Shown: positions 18,254-28,255, counted from the stretch's first letter. The stretch: DNA of 64,000 bases from Nakaseomyces glabratus (GCF_010111755.1 NC_088956.1:186001-250000), one strand, 5' to 3'. Program-made: numbers and translations. The notes: generated by a model from the letters alone, not told the origin.

Positions 18254-20056
18254 ATGGACGAGGTGGACGATATATTGGACCAGAACCTGGAGGAAGAGGA
18301 GGACGACGTGGACGTGGACGTGGATGCGGATGCGGAGCAGGACGACAGCGATGAGGACGGCGAGGAAGGTGAGGAAGGTGAGGAAGGTGAAGAAGGTGAA
18401 GATGAGGATGCCGATGGAGATGAGGATGCCGATGGAGATGATGGTGACGGTGAGGACGAGGCAGATGGCAATGGCAATGGCAATGGTAAGAAAGAACAGA
18501 CGGACGATAGCGACAACCATGTGGTGCATGACAACGACAAGATCTACAACTACTACAAGCAGATGCGTCTGAACTCAAAGCTGGCGCAGAGCTACACCAT
18601 CTCCCCGTTTGCGGCTATACCGATCCAGACAGACGTCAACGCTCTCGCGGTGTCAAAGGGTCTTCGCAACTTATTCCTCGGAGGTGCCGACGGGTACATA
18701 CGGAAATTCGACCTTTTGGGAACTCTGGAGGGGAAAACTACCCTGACCATCATACAGAAACACTCCCTTGCAGAATCTATAGAGTATGCAGGTATCCTGC
18801 AGTCTTACTGGGAGAACGAGATCCCTCAGAAGAAGTCCCAGATCACACCCACAGCGAACGGGAAGGAATATATACCGAAAGTGAGCCCAGTGAACTCCCT
18901 GGCGGTGCACGACGAGTGTCTCTTCCTGCTGAGCGGCTTGGAAAATGGTGGCATCACGTTGCAAGGTGTACGTTACATGGAAGGAAAGATAGGCCATTAC
19001 TTCTACCCTGGTGGACCAAAGAGAAACGGCCACTCAAACGTGGTCAATTTACTACAGCTAGGCGCAGACCAGACTAAGTTCTTGAGTGGCTCTTGGGACA
19101 AGAAAATACTAGAATGGGATTTGAACGGTACGGGCTCGATATCCAACGAATTCAAAGGTGCAAACTCTGAACTGTCATCACTAGAGTTCAGACCGTTGTT
19201 CTCGTCTGTGGTGGTAGAAGATTTTGGAAAGCCCGAGGAACAATACCCAATGCCGAGCGCAGAAGGAGATAATAAGAGCACAATTGGTAATGGCGATGCA
19301 GAGGCTGAGGAGGATGACGAGATGAACTCTTTATTCGGAGATGATGAAGAGGAGGACGAAGAAATGAAAGACGCGGTGGAAAACATAGAGGATTTAAATG
19401 AGCGCCAAGAGAGTAAAGTAGCCGAACAAGAAGATCAACAGGCCAATAGTAATTCTCCAAAGACAGAAAAACAAGATAGTAAAAGCCCCACTAATCTGTC
19501 CAAATCGGAACTCGAGGAAATCTCGAAATCCTCACTCAAAATCGAATACGATGAATCCGTGTTCATGACCTCAGGCTTAAATGGTTCTGTACAAATATGG
19601 GACCGTAGAATAAACACCGCACCTGTGCTAAACATGATGAAGAGTTCGACAACTCCACCTTGGTGTCAATCTGCATGTTGGGGTACAGATGGTGACACAG
19701 TCTATGCAGGAAGAAGAAACGCGTGCGTCGAAGAATTCAGTTTAAGAATGCCATCCGAACCAAAAAGTACTCTAAAACTACCAAGCATATCTGGCCCGGT
19801 GACATGTATCCAGTCAATGCCAAATAACTCTCATATATTGTGTGCCTCAAGAGATAACATAAGATTATTTGATATAAGACAGGCTGAACAGAAATCAAAG
19901 TCACCATTCCTTATTGTTCCAGGCCACCATGGTGGTGCTATATCTAACATATATGTTGATCCAACTTGTAGATTTATGATCAGTACTAGTGGTAACAGAG
20001 GGTGGCAAGGTACAGCAACTGACACCACATTCATTTATGAAATTGATCTTGAATGA
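18254..20056 (+). CDS. SPT8: SAGA complex subunit SPT8
   Basis: Orthologue of Spt8 (YLR055C), the SAGA subunit that binds TBP and governs its delivery to promoters. Seen: 600 residues (S. cerevisiae 602). A highly acidic Asp/Glu N-terminus (residues 1-75) is encoded partly by small tandem repeats. Then come WD40-type repeats (GGADGYIRKFDLLG; LSGSWDKKILEWDLNG; MTSGLNGSVQIWDRR; CASRDNIRLFDIRQ), interrupted by a second acidic Ser/Glu-rich insertion (about 345-425). It ends in a FIYEIDLE strand. The layout matches the family. The 5' part is more GC-rich than the 3' part. It is divergent from the pirin gene. Confidence 0.96.
   Translation: MDEVDDILDQNLEEEEDDVDVDVDADAEQDDSDEDGEEGEEGEEGEEGEDEDADGDEDADGDDGDGEDEADGNGNGNGKKEQTDDSDNHVVHDNDKIYNYYKQMRLNSKLAQSYTISPFAAIPIQTDVNALAVSKGLRNLFLGGADGYIRKFDLLGTLEGKTTLTIIQKHSLAESIEYAGILQSYWENEIPQKKSQITPTANGKEYIPKVSPVNSLAVHDECLFLLSGLENGGITLQGVRYMEGKIGHYFYPGGPKRNGHSNVVNLLQLGADQTKFLSGSWDKKILEWDLNGTGSISNEFKGANSELSSLEFRPLFSSVVVEDFGKPEEQYPMPSAEGDNKSTIGNGDAEAEEDDEMNSLFGDDEEEDEEMKDAVENIEDLNERQESKVAEQEDQQANSNSPKTEKQDSKSPTNLSKSELEEISKSSLKIEYDESVFMTSGLNGSVQIWDRRINTAPVLNMMKSSTTPPWCQSACWGTDGDTVYAGRRNACVEEFSLRMPSEPKSTLKLPSISGPVTCIQSMPNNSHILCASRDNIRLFDIRQAEQKSKSPFLIVPGHHGGAISNIYVDPTCRFMISTSGNRGWQGTATDTTFIYEIDLE
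18362..18436 (+). repeat. In-frame coding minisatellites in the SPT8 acidic region
   Basis: Four copies of a 9-bp unit (GAGGAAGGT, last copy GAAGAAGGT) at 18362-18397, encoding Glu-Glu-Gly. After one codon come two exact copies of an 18-bp unit (GATGAGGATGCCGATGGA) at 18401-18436, encoding Asp-Glu-Asp-Ala-Asp-Gly. Both units are multiples of three, so copy-number change would preserve frame. Confidence 0.9.
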
Positions 20057-20460
20057 ACCGTTTGATGCTTCGAATTGCTTTTGCTTTGGCGAAAGTTATA
20101 CTAAAAAAACAAAAAAATTCAAAACTTATCTGCATATGAAATGGATTTGAAATTGCATATCACGATACTATGAAAGAATATATCTACTCATATATCTGTA
20201 AAACTAATCACTATTACCCGCTATAGAGTTCATCACTCATTACGTCACCATATAGAGTTCTTTTGTGATCGATGAGTGTCAAGCATGAAAGTGTATGGCA
20301 ATGGTAATATGTAATACAAAAAGGAGTATTCCAACCATGGATCTAATGTAACATTAATAGTACACTTGTAAAAGAATAATTTTCTAATGAATTACTGTAA
20401 TATCGAGCGCAAATAGAGATCCAAAGTATAATATAGAAGGTCACAAAGTTCATAAATGAA
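20057..20460. other. SPT8-OSW2 intergenic region
   Basis: 404 bp, AT-rich, holding the SPT8 terminator and the OSW2 promoter. AGCGCAAAT at 20406-20414 matches the mid-sporulation element core (CRCAAA) about 50 bp before OSW2, and a weaker match (GTCACAAAG) is at 20440-20448. Both are short, close to the start codon, and could be chance. Confidence 0.4.
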
Positions 20461-22848
20461 ATGTCCAAGGAAAATGTTTGTCTTGTTGTAGGTGACACAC
20501 CTGCAACCCAATTCCTTGCATGGCGACTGAACTCTGCTGGTTCAACTACTATATTGATTGGACCGTATGTTTCGAGCGACGGTCTGATTGCATGGAAGAC
20601 GACAAAGCTTGGCGCTAATTTTTATACGCCTAAAGTGTTTACAAGAAATATTGATGAGCTTCCATACAAACTAGAAAACTATAGGAAATATCATACACTA
20701 GGAGAAATTCATGCTATGATAATATCTGCGATTTCCTTTGAAGATCTTGCGAAAACGTGCACTGTGCTCTCACAATTCTCAAACGAAAATACTACTATAT
20801 TTGTGAATGGGAGCTATGGGGTAGAGTTGGAAGAATTTGTGTTAAGATATTTTGAGAATAAATGTAAATGTGTCATATCAATAGTATGTGAAATGGAATG
20901 CCGGCAATTATCGTTAGGATCATATGCTCTAGTGAACGATGAGCATTGTTTGGTAAGTATTGGATTATCGTATACTCCAGCATTGAGTAGCAAAAATGAA
21001 GTTTTACTGAGGAATTCAATTAGTGCTGAAGCTGAACTTTCGAAAGGAAAAGGATCAGTAACTTCAATCATAATTGATCAACTCAAGGATATAAATTGGG
21101 TAGAAATTAAGGTTTACAAACCAGAAGAACAATTAGCTTTGAAAATTTGGGAAGTAGTAATACCGAAAATATCTCTGGTAATTTTATCGATTGTTCATGA
21201 AGAATTGGACTATGAAAAAATGTTGCTTAATGACTCTGTAAGAACTATTTTTGAGAACGTAAGTCAGGAATTATTTAAGGTATGTCAATTACAGTGTAAT
21301 GAGAAGTCGACTTGTTTTTATAATTCAAACAGTGGTATCATTGATAACAATTTAATTTTACAATACTGCATGAAACAGACAAAAGCACTAAATGATACAA
21401 CATCATCTGAATATCCCGAGTATTTATCTCTACCCTTTGAAGCATACTGTTTCTATCACAGATTAGAGTATCCTGCAGAAATATTGCTAACACAACCAAT
21501 CAACTTAGCTAAACGGTATGATGTCGGTTATTCAAATTTGAATTTTCTGTTCAGTGTTTACTCACGATTACTTAGTATGTGTGGTCTATCTATAAAAGGT
21601 GGAAGAGCTGATAAAAGTCATATATCTTTTTTTGATACTAAGGTTGGTATCTCGCCATCCAAAATTGAGGATTCAAAAGTGAAATCTGTTATAAATGATA
21701 CATCCACAAAGGGGAATTCGAAAAAGAACAATAAAAAGAACAATAAAAAGAAGAGAAAACTCAAAAAGAAGGATCACCAAAAAGATAAACATGATTCCAA
21801 GAACAGTAATGCCGTCACCTCGACTCACAGCCTTCCGATAATTAGTTCGGCATTGGAAGAAGGTTCCGGCATATTACCTCCTGATTTAGAAAATCTATAC
21901 CTTGATTCTCAGCGGTTTAATCTGATTTCTCCTAAATCTCCTGGATTACCACCCACTTTTAATAAATTTCAACAGCAAGGTACAAAAATAACGACCAATG
22001 AGGTAAAAGCTAATAATGGTAGTCAAATCGACCTTGATGGTAAGAACCAGATTGCCAGCGGTACCGAAGTTAAATCTACTAGATCAGGGAGTATATCTAC
22101 GACAAGTTCCGATTCGAGTTCAGTAACAACTAGTTCTGATGAATATGAAGAGGCTCAGGATATGCTTTGTAGAGATTGTGGTGTCCAACTAAATCAAAAT
22201 AGTAGTAATAGAGTAAGAGCATGTGGCTATGATGACGTTGTATCGGTTAATAACGAGATCGAAGACGACTCCTTATCAATATTTAATGATCGCACTAAAT
22301 TCGAAAAATCAAGGGATCAGCTTACTACATTAGAATCTATTGGAACAATCTCGCTGCCCCATTTCTTTAAAAGGTTCACGCCTAATACTTCAGAGAAGAA
22401 GAAAAGATATCAAGGGCTATCCTTTGACAAGGCAACCACAATGAATCTTGAATTACAGATCAGACAGAGAGACAGCTTCTTTCTTACACATTATGAAGCT
22501 ATAGGTAAAGATGCTCCAAACACCATAACTTTAGATAAAGATTTGTCAAGGCAGCATCACTTGGAGCAAGGCCAGCAGTTCTGGAAACTGAAACGACACT
22601 ACAATATCTACAGAGGCTCAGTGACGATACCTCGAGCTACGCCTTACGATAACATGCTTGAACATCTAGAGCTTCTCAATCGCGCCAATGCAGGCGGCAT
22701 CCTCAACTTCACAACTACGAGATACGGAGAAGTGGATACTTACTTCAACTTCTTGAAGCAGAGGAAAAACCTAGCTCACATCCTCAAGGATGCCCACTAC
22801 AGGTTTAAAACTTTGAAGGACAACGAAGTGAAACATATAGATCTATGA
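20461..22848 (+). CDS. OSW2: Outer spore wall protein OSW2
   Basis: Orthologue of Osw2 (YLR054C), needed for outer spore wall assembly in S. cerevisiae. Seen: 795 residues (S. cerevisiae 724). The N-terminus resembles a ketopantoate-reductase/ApbA Rossmann fold (VCLVVGDTPATQFLAWRLNSAG), followed by the helical half. A Lys/Asn-rich insertion (about 418-450) and a Ser-rich stretch (about 535-560) follow, then a conserved C-terminal block with LPHFFKRFTP and FWKLKRHYNIYRGS. No catalytic function is known. The start is the ATG at 20461. It lies next to SPT8 on the same strand, as in S. cerevisiae. If the species is C. glabrata, in which sporulation is not established, retaining it is notable. Confidence 0.88.
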   Translation: MSKENVCLVVGDTPATQFLAWRLNSAGSTTILIGPYVSSDGLIAWKTTKLGANFYTPKVFTRNIDELPYKLENYRKYHTLGEIHAMIISAISFEDLAKTCTVLSQFSNENTTIFVNGSYGVELEEFVLRYFENKCKCVISIVCEMECRQLSLGSYALVNDEHCLVSIGLSYTPALSSKNEVLLRNSISAEAELSKGKGSVTSIIIDQLKDINWVEIKVYKPEEQLALKIWEVVIPKISLVILSIVHEELDYEKMLLNDSVRTIFENVSQELFKVCQLQCNEKSTCFYNSNSGIIDNNLILQYCMKQTKALNDTTSSEYPEYLSLPFEAYCFYHRLEYPAEILLTQPINLAKRYDVGYSNLNFLFSVYSRLLSMCGLSIKGGRADKSHISFFDTKVGISPSKIEDSKVKSVINDTSTKGNSKKNNKKNNKKKRKLKKKDHQKDKHDSKNSNAVTSTHSLPIISSALEEGSGILPPDLENLYLDSQRFNLISPKSPGLPPTFNKFQQQGTKITTNEVKANNGSQIDLDGKNQIASGTEVKSTRSGSISTTSSDSSSVTTSSDEYEEAQDMLCRDCGVQLNQNSSNRVRACGYDDVVSVNNEIEDDSLSIFNDRTKFEKSRDQLTTLESIGTISLPHFFKRFTPNTSEKKKRYQGLSFDKATTMNLELQIRQRDSFFLTHYEAIGKDAPNTITLDKDLSRQHHLEQGQQFWKLKRHYNIYRGSVTIPRATPYDNMLEHLELLNRANAGGILNFTTTRYGEVDTYFNFLKQRKNLAHILKDAHYRFKTLKDNEVKHIDL

Positions 22849-23244
22849 TGATATAAGATTTACATATTTTACCATACTTTCATCCGACCAACCAATGGCA
22901 AATATAGTAAACTTTAACTTATTTTAGCCTATTTGAGTCAACGGTATCATGACGACTCGCTCGTGTCCTCAGCGACGCGTCAACGTAGAAAAAAAAGCGA
23001 AAATCCCTTCCATTGAGTGCTTTGAAATCATGAAAACATATATAATTAACAAAGTTCACTTTCACAATCTGATTGATCTACCACTGTTAGGTTGACCTGG
23101 GTATATCTGCAGTATAAGAATTTCAACAATAGCTGCTCTTGGCTGCCAATTTTGAAGGAAAACGGTTGGTTTGCGGTTCAACTAGCATTTCTCCTGAGAT
23201 AATAACAGACGCTTGGCGGAGACACAATTCATAAAAGGATTATA
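22849..23244. promoter_or_regulatory. Intergenic region with an MCB element upstream of the small acidic gene
   Basis: ACGCGT at 22975-22980 (context GACGCGTCAA) is an exact MluI cell-cycle box, the MBF site of G1/S promoters in S. cerevisiae, 265 bp before the next ATG. A single copy is weak evidence on its own. The rest of the 396-bp gap looks like an ordinary promoter. Confidence 0.45.
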
Positions 23245-23787
23245 ATGAAAGATTTGCTGGATTATTCGTTCTCTATGGAGGACCTTTCTGTTCTTGAGAC
23301 GGAGTTTCACGGGAACTCGAGTGGGGACACCGAGTTAGTGGATTTTGATGAATTTTTGAACATTGGTGATGGGTTACAGCTCATGACACCTCCAGATGTG
23401 GTTACCAATTCGAAAGAGCATAGTGTCACTGGTGACAACAGCGAGCCCAGAGGGAATGCCCTAAAAAACTATCAGATAGAACAGAAACATGCAGGTAAAA
23501 TTAATGAGAACAGCGAGGAAAATATTGATCTGTCGACATTTTTAAGCCTTCGATCCAAGAATCTACAAATGAAGAGAAGTAAGTCTGCCCAGTCGGTACT
23601 ACAAAGATCTAGAAGTCGTAGCTATGGCCCCTCGACCTTACAAACTCCACCATCTTCTTCTTCTTCCATGAACTATAGTGCAACTAAGGTGAAGAGAAAT
23701 CCGTTTTACTCTCCTTCTGGAAAGGTGTTGAAACTAATAGAAAAGGAGAAAAAGAAACAGCAAGTCTCACAGGAGTCCGAGAAATAA
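23245..23787 (+). CDS. Small acidic/Ser-rich protein at the YLR053C (NRS1) position
   Basis: I do not recognise this 180-residue protein by sequence. It occupies the YLR053C slot, between OSW2 and IES3 and on the same relative strand; in S. cerevisiae YLR053C is NRS1, a 108-residue SBF-binding regulator of Start. Seen: an N-terminal acidic/hydrophobic region resembling an activation domain (DLLDYSFSMEDLSVLE and ELVDFDEFLNIGDGL). Three Ser/Thr-Pro sites follow (MTPPD, QTPPS, YSPSG), plus a basic RSKSAQS/QRSRSRS-like middle and a Lys-rich end (LKLIEKEKKKQQ). An MCB box precedes it. Orthology to NRS1 is positional only. It could equally be an unrelated lineage-specific gene. Confidence 0.6.
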   Translation: MKDLLDYSFSMEDLSVLETEFHGNSSGDTELVDFDEFLNIGDGLQLMTPPDVVTNSKEHSVTGDNSEPRGNALKNYQIEQKHAGKINENSEENIDLSTFLSLRSKNLQMKRSKSAQSVLQRSRSRSYGPSTLQTPPSSSSSMNYSATKVKRNPFYSPSGKVLKLIEKEKKKQQVSQESEK

Positions 23788-24351
23788 TCAAAATATGGAT
23801 ACATCATGCAAGCTTACGCATATAACGGAATCGTAATATCTTGAATTGAAATTGAATGACTTAGAAGAAGCTAAATTTATAGTCTGAGGCCTTTATTCCG
23901 TTAGCTTGTTCGTTTTTTCACTGTTTTCATGTATGCCAGTTTTCCTGTTTTTTGACTGAGATCAATAATGAACAATAAGAGCAAAATAATGCTCATTCTA
24001 TTTTAGTTTGCACCATTGGTTATTGATGCAGGCTCATCATAACCTAGTCCGGAACAGTTGTGCATCAGTTACACAATACCTTATCAACAATCATCTCTAA
24101 ATAAATAATTTGAGTCTCTATGTCTATAAATATTATAGTCCAATAAATGATTGTCTTTAAAAATCTATAATTCTATAAATGTCGCCTACCATTAGTGAGC
24201 ATACTTTTCATCCGTCATTGATCTGAGGTTATATGTTACTTAGCGTTTATGTAATTTCTTCCTATTATTACAACTAAACTAATAGTTTATGTTTAAAATG
24301 CTGACTAAGAGCCAGTATTTGCTACAGAACATGCGAGATATTCTCTGAGGT
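23788..24351. other. Convergent intergenic region before IES3
   Basis: 564 bp of AT-rich sequence between converging genes. It contains short runs of TATAAAT-type sequence but no coding frame, tRNA boxes or repeat I could identify. It is longer than needed for two 3' UTRs, so an unannotated non-coding RNA cannot be excluded. Confidence 0.4.
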
Positions 24352-25194
24352 TCAAAATATGCTGCTGTAACTCCCGTTTGACAACTTTTGTCTTTTATTT
24401 CTGTTAAATACCAAAGCTGTATCCGAATGTTGTGATGTAGAGGCGCCATCTCCAAGGTTAATTACCTTATTTGGGTAATCTTGCGAGCTGAAGAGATCAA
24501 GCTCTGTGTTGGCCTCCAGCAACAGCTCTTTTAGCACAAACCATTTCTTTTCTTCCTTTTGACTGTCTTTATAGTCCTGCAGTAAATTATCTTGAATTTT
24601 CTGAAGGCACTCTAACTGCTCTCGTAGAGACAGTCTTGGTTTGCTTTGATCAGAAGGTGTGTGAGGATCCTGGAAGTGGCTCAACTGGGTTCCCACCAAT
24701 TCCAGCACAGTGTCATTATCATCAAATAGTTTCTGTTTATATATTTTCGTCTTGACGGTATTAGCCTCGTTCTCCAACGCCAGTTTATCCTGTAACTCTT
24801 CTTCATGCATATCCATTTCATCAGGTGTCCTTATGCCGATGCGGGACGGGAAATTTCCGGGAACATTCTTAACCATTTCATAATTTATCTTCAACGAATC
24901 ATCTACACTGATGATATGTCTTCTAACATTGCCACCAGGTCCGTTGCTAGTAGTATTGGCTGAGGCACTGCCAGCAGTACTCATGGGTCCCAATGATGGT
25001 GCAGGAGTGGAATTTCTTGACACATTGACACTGCTAGCCTGAGAGTTCACTGTATCGCTTAGACGCTGTATTACCGATTTCTTGTGTGGATCTTTCTCGA
25101 GAAACTCAGGGACTGTATTAGACTTGTAATACCGCACAGCATTCCTTGCATATTGCAACTGTAAATCGTTCTTGATCAGCTCTTCATATGACAT
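24352..25194 (-). CDS. IES3: INO80 chromatin-remodelling subunit IES3
   Basis: Orthologue of Ies3 (YLR052W), a yeast-specific subunit of the INO80 nucleosome-remodelling complex. Seen: 280 residues (S. cerevisiae 250), opening MSYEELIKNDLQLQYARNAVRYYK, typical of the family. A Ser/Asn/Gly-rich linker (about 52-90) follows, then a Glu/Lys-rich coiled-coil-prone half (DKLALENEANTVKTKIYKQ, LREQLECLQKIQDNLL). It shares a short divergent promoter with FCF2, as in S. cerevisiae. No catalytic motif is expected or seen. Confidence 0.9.
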   Translation of the reverse strand: MSYEELIKNDLQLQYARNAVRYYKSNTVPEFLEKDPHKKSVIQRLSDTVNSQASSVNVSRNSTPAPSLGPMSTAGSASANTTSNGPGGNVRRHIISVDDSLKINYEMVKNVPGNFPSRIGIRTPDEMDMHEEELQDKLALENEANTVKTKIYKQKLFDDNDTVLELVGTQLSHFQDPHTPSDQSKPRLSLREQLECLQKIQDNLLQDYKDSQKEEKKWFVLKELLLEANTELDLFSSQDYPNKVINLGDGASTSQHSDTALVFNRNKRQKLSNGSYSSIF

Positions 25195-25369
25195 CGCCAG
25201 AGTTAGTCTTGCTCAACTTTCAATCATACACTAATTGATATACAGTACGTACACCTTGTTATGGGTTGCTCAAATATGAATGCACCATCTAATTTAAGGT
25301 CACTATTGTCAACTTTGTTGTTCAGTACAATTTGATTAATTTGGAAATCACTGCGAAGTTGCAAAATTC

Positions 25370-25424
25370 TGAAAAATTTCACAAATTTTGAAAAAATGCG
25401 ATGAGCTTAAATGGTGCGATGAGC
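25370..25424 (+). promoter_or_regulatory. RRPE plus two PAC elements upstream of FCF2
   Basis: TGAAAAATTTC (25370-25380) and two exact GCGATGAGC copies (25398-25406, 25416-25424) lie 90-145 bp before the FCF2 ATG, in the 319-bp IES3/FCF2 divergent region. RRPE upstream of PAC at this spacing is the classic ribosome-biogenesis promoter layout. Confidence 0.8.
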
Positions 25425-25513
25425 TATACTATATAGCACTATATATGGCTATTGCTGGAGAGATATTCAGTGTCTTAAGCATCGGCAAAAGCAAATAGTC
25501 GCTATTAGTAATT

Positions 25514-26170
25514 ATGGATGAGATAGATGCTCTTTTTGAGCAATTAAAAGAGGTTTCTTCAAAGGAGAACGGTACTTCGAAGACGAAAGTAGATGAGTTG
25601 AATGAGGACAAAGTTATATTTGATGATGAGGACAGCAAAGAGAAGGAGTTTCTAAGGATAGAAAAAGAGCTAAGGCGACTACCGAAGTTAGAGACTGGGT
25701 TTGATTCACTCGCTCAGACTAAGAAGGGTGAAGTTAAAAAGCATGAGATGGGACTCACCGAAGAAGAAAGGAGGAAGAGAGAGAAGATGATCAAGGATGC
25801 TCAAAAGAAGAAGACAAGCGAGGAGTGGTTCACTTTACCTAAGCCTGACGACAAGGCCAAGCGTGAGATACAGCGTGACTTGCTGCTGATAAAGCATCGT
25901 GCAGCTTTGGATCCGAAGAGACACTATAAGAAAGACCGTTGGAAGGTTCCCGACAGATTCTCTGTCGGTACTATAGTTGAAGACAAGACAGAATTTTACA
26001 GCAGCAGACTCACCAATAAGCAACGTAAATCTACTATGCTGGAAACTCTAATGACCGATGACACTACAAATAAGTATTTCAAGAGAAAATACAGCCAAAT
26101 ACAAGAACAGAAAATGAGCGGTAAGAAAGGTCATTATAAGAAAATGAAAGCTGCTAGACATAAAAAATAG
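25514..26170 (+). CDS. FCF2: rRNA processing factor FCF2
   Basis: Orthologue of Fcf2 (YLR051C), an essential nucleolar protein needed for early pre-rRNA cleavages (A0, A1, A2) leading to 18S rRNA. Seen: 218 residues (S. cerevisiae 217). An acidic N-terminus is followed by the Fcf2 domain (about 98-195): EEWFTLPKPDDKAKREIQRD, LDPKRHYKKDRW, PDRFSVGTIVEDKTEFYSSRLTNKQR. It ends in a strongly basic tail. It closes the block collinear with chromosome XII; the next gene belongs to chromosome VI in S. cerevisiae. Confidence 0.95.
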   Translation: MDEIDALFEQLKEVSSKENGTSKTKVDELNEDKVIFDDEDSKEKEFLRIEKELRRLPKLETGFDSLAQTKKGEVKKHEMGLTEEERRKREKMIKDAQKKKTSEEWFTLPKPDDKAKREIQRDLLLIKHRAALDPKRHYKKDRWKVPDRFSVGTIVEDKTEFYSSRLTNKQRKSTMLETLMTDDTTNKYFKRKYSQIQEQKMSGKKGHYKKMKAARHKK

Positions 26171-26452
26171 AATATTGAATAATTATTTTCTTTTTTTAAA
26201 ATTTGTAAATTATACAATTGGGAAATGCATAACTTAATTAGGTCTCTAGTTCATGTTAAAATGATACTTTTCTGTTAGTTGTATATACATAATATCGGGA
26301 TTGAGCATAATGCCTCTTAATATCAAGCCTGAATATAAAATATTAGTGGTAAAAAATATAATTTGTGCAAATGTAAATACCTTAGTTTTTTTGTTGACCA
26401 AGGTTACTTTGCTACACTTCTTTCTTAAATAAAACAGCCTTAAACGGACGAA

Positions 26453-26708
26453 TCAGAAGTTGATTGGCTTGTCGAAAGCGGCCAAGTTAGCTTCCTTGAA
26501 TGCTTCAGATAAAGTTGGGTGAGCATGGCATACTCTTGCGACATCTTCAGCTGAGGCACCGTATTCTAGAGCTAAACCAGCTTCAGCAATCATTTCACCA
26601 GCATTTGGACCAATAATGTGAGCACCAAGCATACGTTCAGTTTCAGCATCGATCAAGATCTTAACGAAACCTTCAGTTTCCATGTTGGTCTTAGCTCTAG
26701 AGTTGGCA

Positions 26709-26740
<32 letters not shown>

Positions 26741-27934
26741 ACCCTCTTCGGTCAATTGTTCCTCAGTCTTACCTACCCAGGCAACTTCTGGGTGTGTGTA
26801 CATGACAGATGGGATGTTACCATAGTTGACATGGCCGTGGCCTTTCTTGATATATTCTACTGCAGCAATACCTTCTTCTTCAGCCTTGTGTGCAAGCATA
26901 GGACCGAATGTAACATCACCAATAACCTTGATGTGTGGGTGCTTTGTGCTGAATTGTTCATCAATGACTAGACGTCCTCTCTTGTCGACTTCTAGACCAA
27001 GCTTCTCGGCGCCCAAACCTTCAATGTATGGTCTTCTACCGACAGCCACTAGTAGTACATCGGCCTGGATATTTTCAGTCTTACCAGACTTAGTGTCCTC
27101 CACTACAATGTCGACAACATCACCGTTTCTTTCGGCAGAGACGACCTTAGTGGATAGTTTAAAGTTAAAGCCTTGCTTCTTCAAGAATTTTTGAGAAGTA
27201 GCGGCAACTTCACCGTCCATTGAGGCACCGATCTTTGGTTGGAATTCTAAAACAGTGACTTTAGAACCTAAACGGCTGTAGACAGAACCCATTTCCAACC
27301 CGATGATACCACCACCGATAACGGCCAATCTCTTTGGAACTTCCTTTAGAGACAATGCACCAGTCGAAGAAACAATTCTCTCTTCATCAATCTTGATACC
27401 TGGGAATGGAGTCACCTCAGAACCAGTGGCGATAATAATATTCTTTGCCTCGATAATGGTTTCGTCCTCGACAGTGCCCTTTATGCCTTCGACTGGAGTA
27501 ACTTTCACGCTATTTTCACTCTCAAAGCTACCCACACCCTTGTAGTAGTTGACCTTATACTTCTTGAACAGCATCTCAACACCGCCAGTCAATTGCTTAA
27601 CCACAGTGTCCTTTGCCTTTTGGAATTGCTCAACATTGATCTCAACGTCACCCTTAACATCAATACCACGGTTCTTTGTGTCAGACTTGATCTGGTGGTA
27701 CAAATGGGAGTTGTTCAACAGAGCCTTGGATGGGATACAACCAACATTCAAACAGGTACCACCCAGACTGCCTCTCTTCTCGATACACGCAGTGTCCAAC
27801 CCTAGCTGCGCAGCCTTGATAGCGGCCACATAACCACCTGGACCACCACCGATGATTACCAGATCGTGCTGCTTCTTGATAGCAGCTAAATAGCTGGAGG
27901 AGGAAAACCCACGTCTCGACACAGCTCTAAACAT
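26453..27934 (-). CDS. LPD1: Mitochondrial dihydrolipoamide dehydrogenase
   Basis: Orthologue of Lpd1 (YFL018C), the FAD-dependent E3 subunit shared by pyruvate, 2-oxoglutarate and branched-chain 2-oxoacid dehydrogenases and the glycine cleavage system (L protein). Seen: 493 residues (S. cerevisiae 499). A basic mitochondrial presequence ([18 protein letters not shown]) precedes the FAD-binding [19 protein letters not shown]. The redox-active cysteines are Cys61 and Cys66 in [14 protein letters not shown] second dinucleotide fold ([20 protein letters not shown]) binds NAD, and the catalytic dyad His472/Glu477 is in HAHPTLSE. Strong codon bias. A HAP-type CCAAT box lies upstream. Confidence 0.98.
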
Positions 27935-28247
27935 TCTCTCAAAACTTTTATATCTTTTCCCTTTCGGTTGAACTTCAATTTAATCAGTCTCCGCTACACA
28001 AATTGATAGCGTACCTTGCAGTTCCTGAATTCCCAACGTACTTCAATGTATTTGGCACTGTTCTTAGCCGCCAAGAACCAGAAACTCCCAGGAGAAGCAG
28101 CCTGCCCTTTATATACCACCAGGTCTGACTCCATCGGGTCCCACTTGCTGGGGGCCCGCCAGACTCCACCCCTTTGGAAGCCGAAGTGTCGGAGTGGGAG
28201 TGCTGTGACGTACATGGTGATGTTGTGTGTGAGGATTATACGGTTGC

Positions 28248-28255
28248 TCATTGGT
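28248..28255 (+). promoter_or_regulatory. HAP2/3/4/5 CCAAT box upstream of LPD1
   Basis: TCATTGGT matches the HAP consensus TNATTGGT, 314 bp upstream of the LPD1 ATG. S. cerevisiae LPD1 is a known HAP target. The rest of 27935-28353 is fairly GC-rich and includes a CCCCT (28167-28171) and a TGACGT (28206-28211). Confidence 0.5.

Noticed and set aside
18119..18578. Ser/Pro/His-rich frames opposite the SPT8 start
   Set aside because: Antisense shadow of the Asp/Glu-coding tandem repeats of SPT8.
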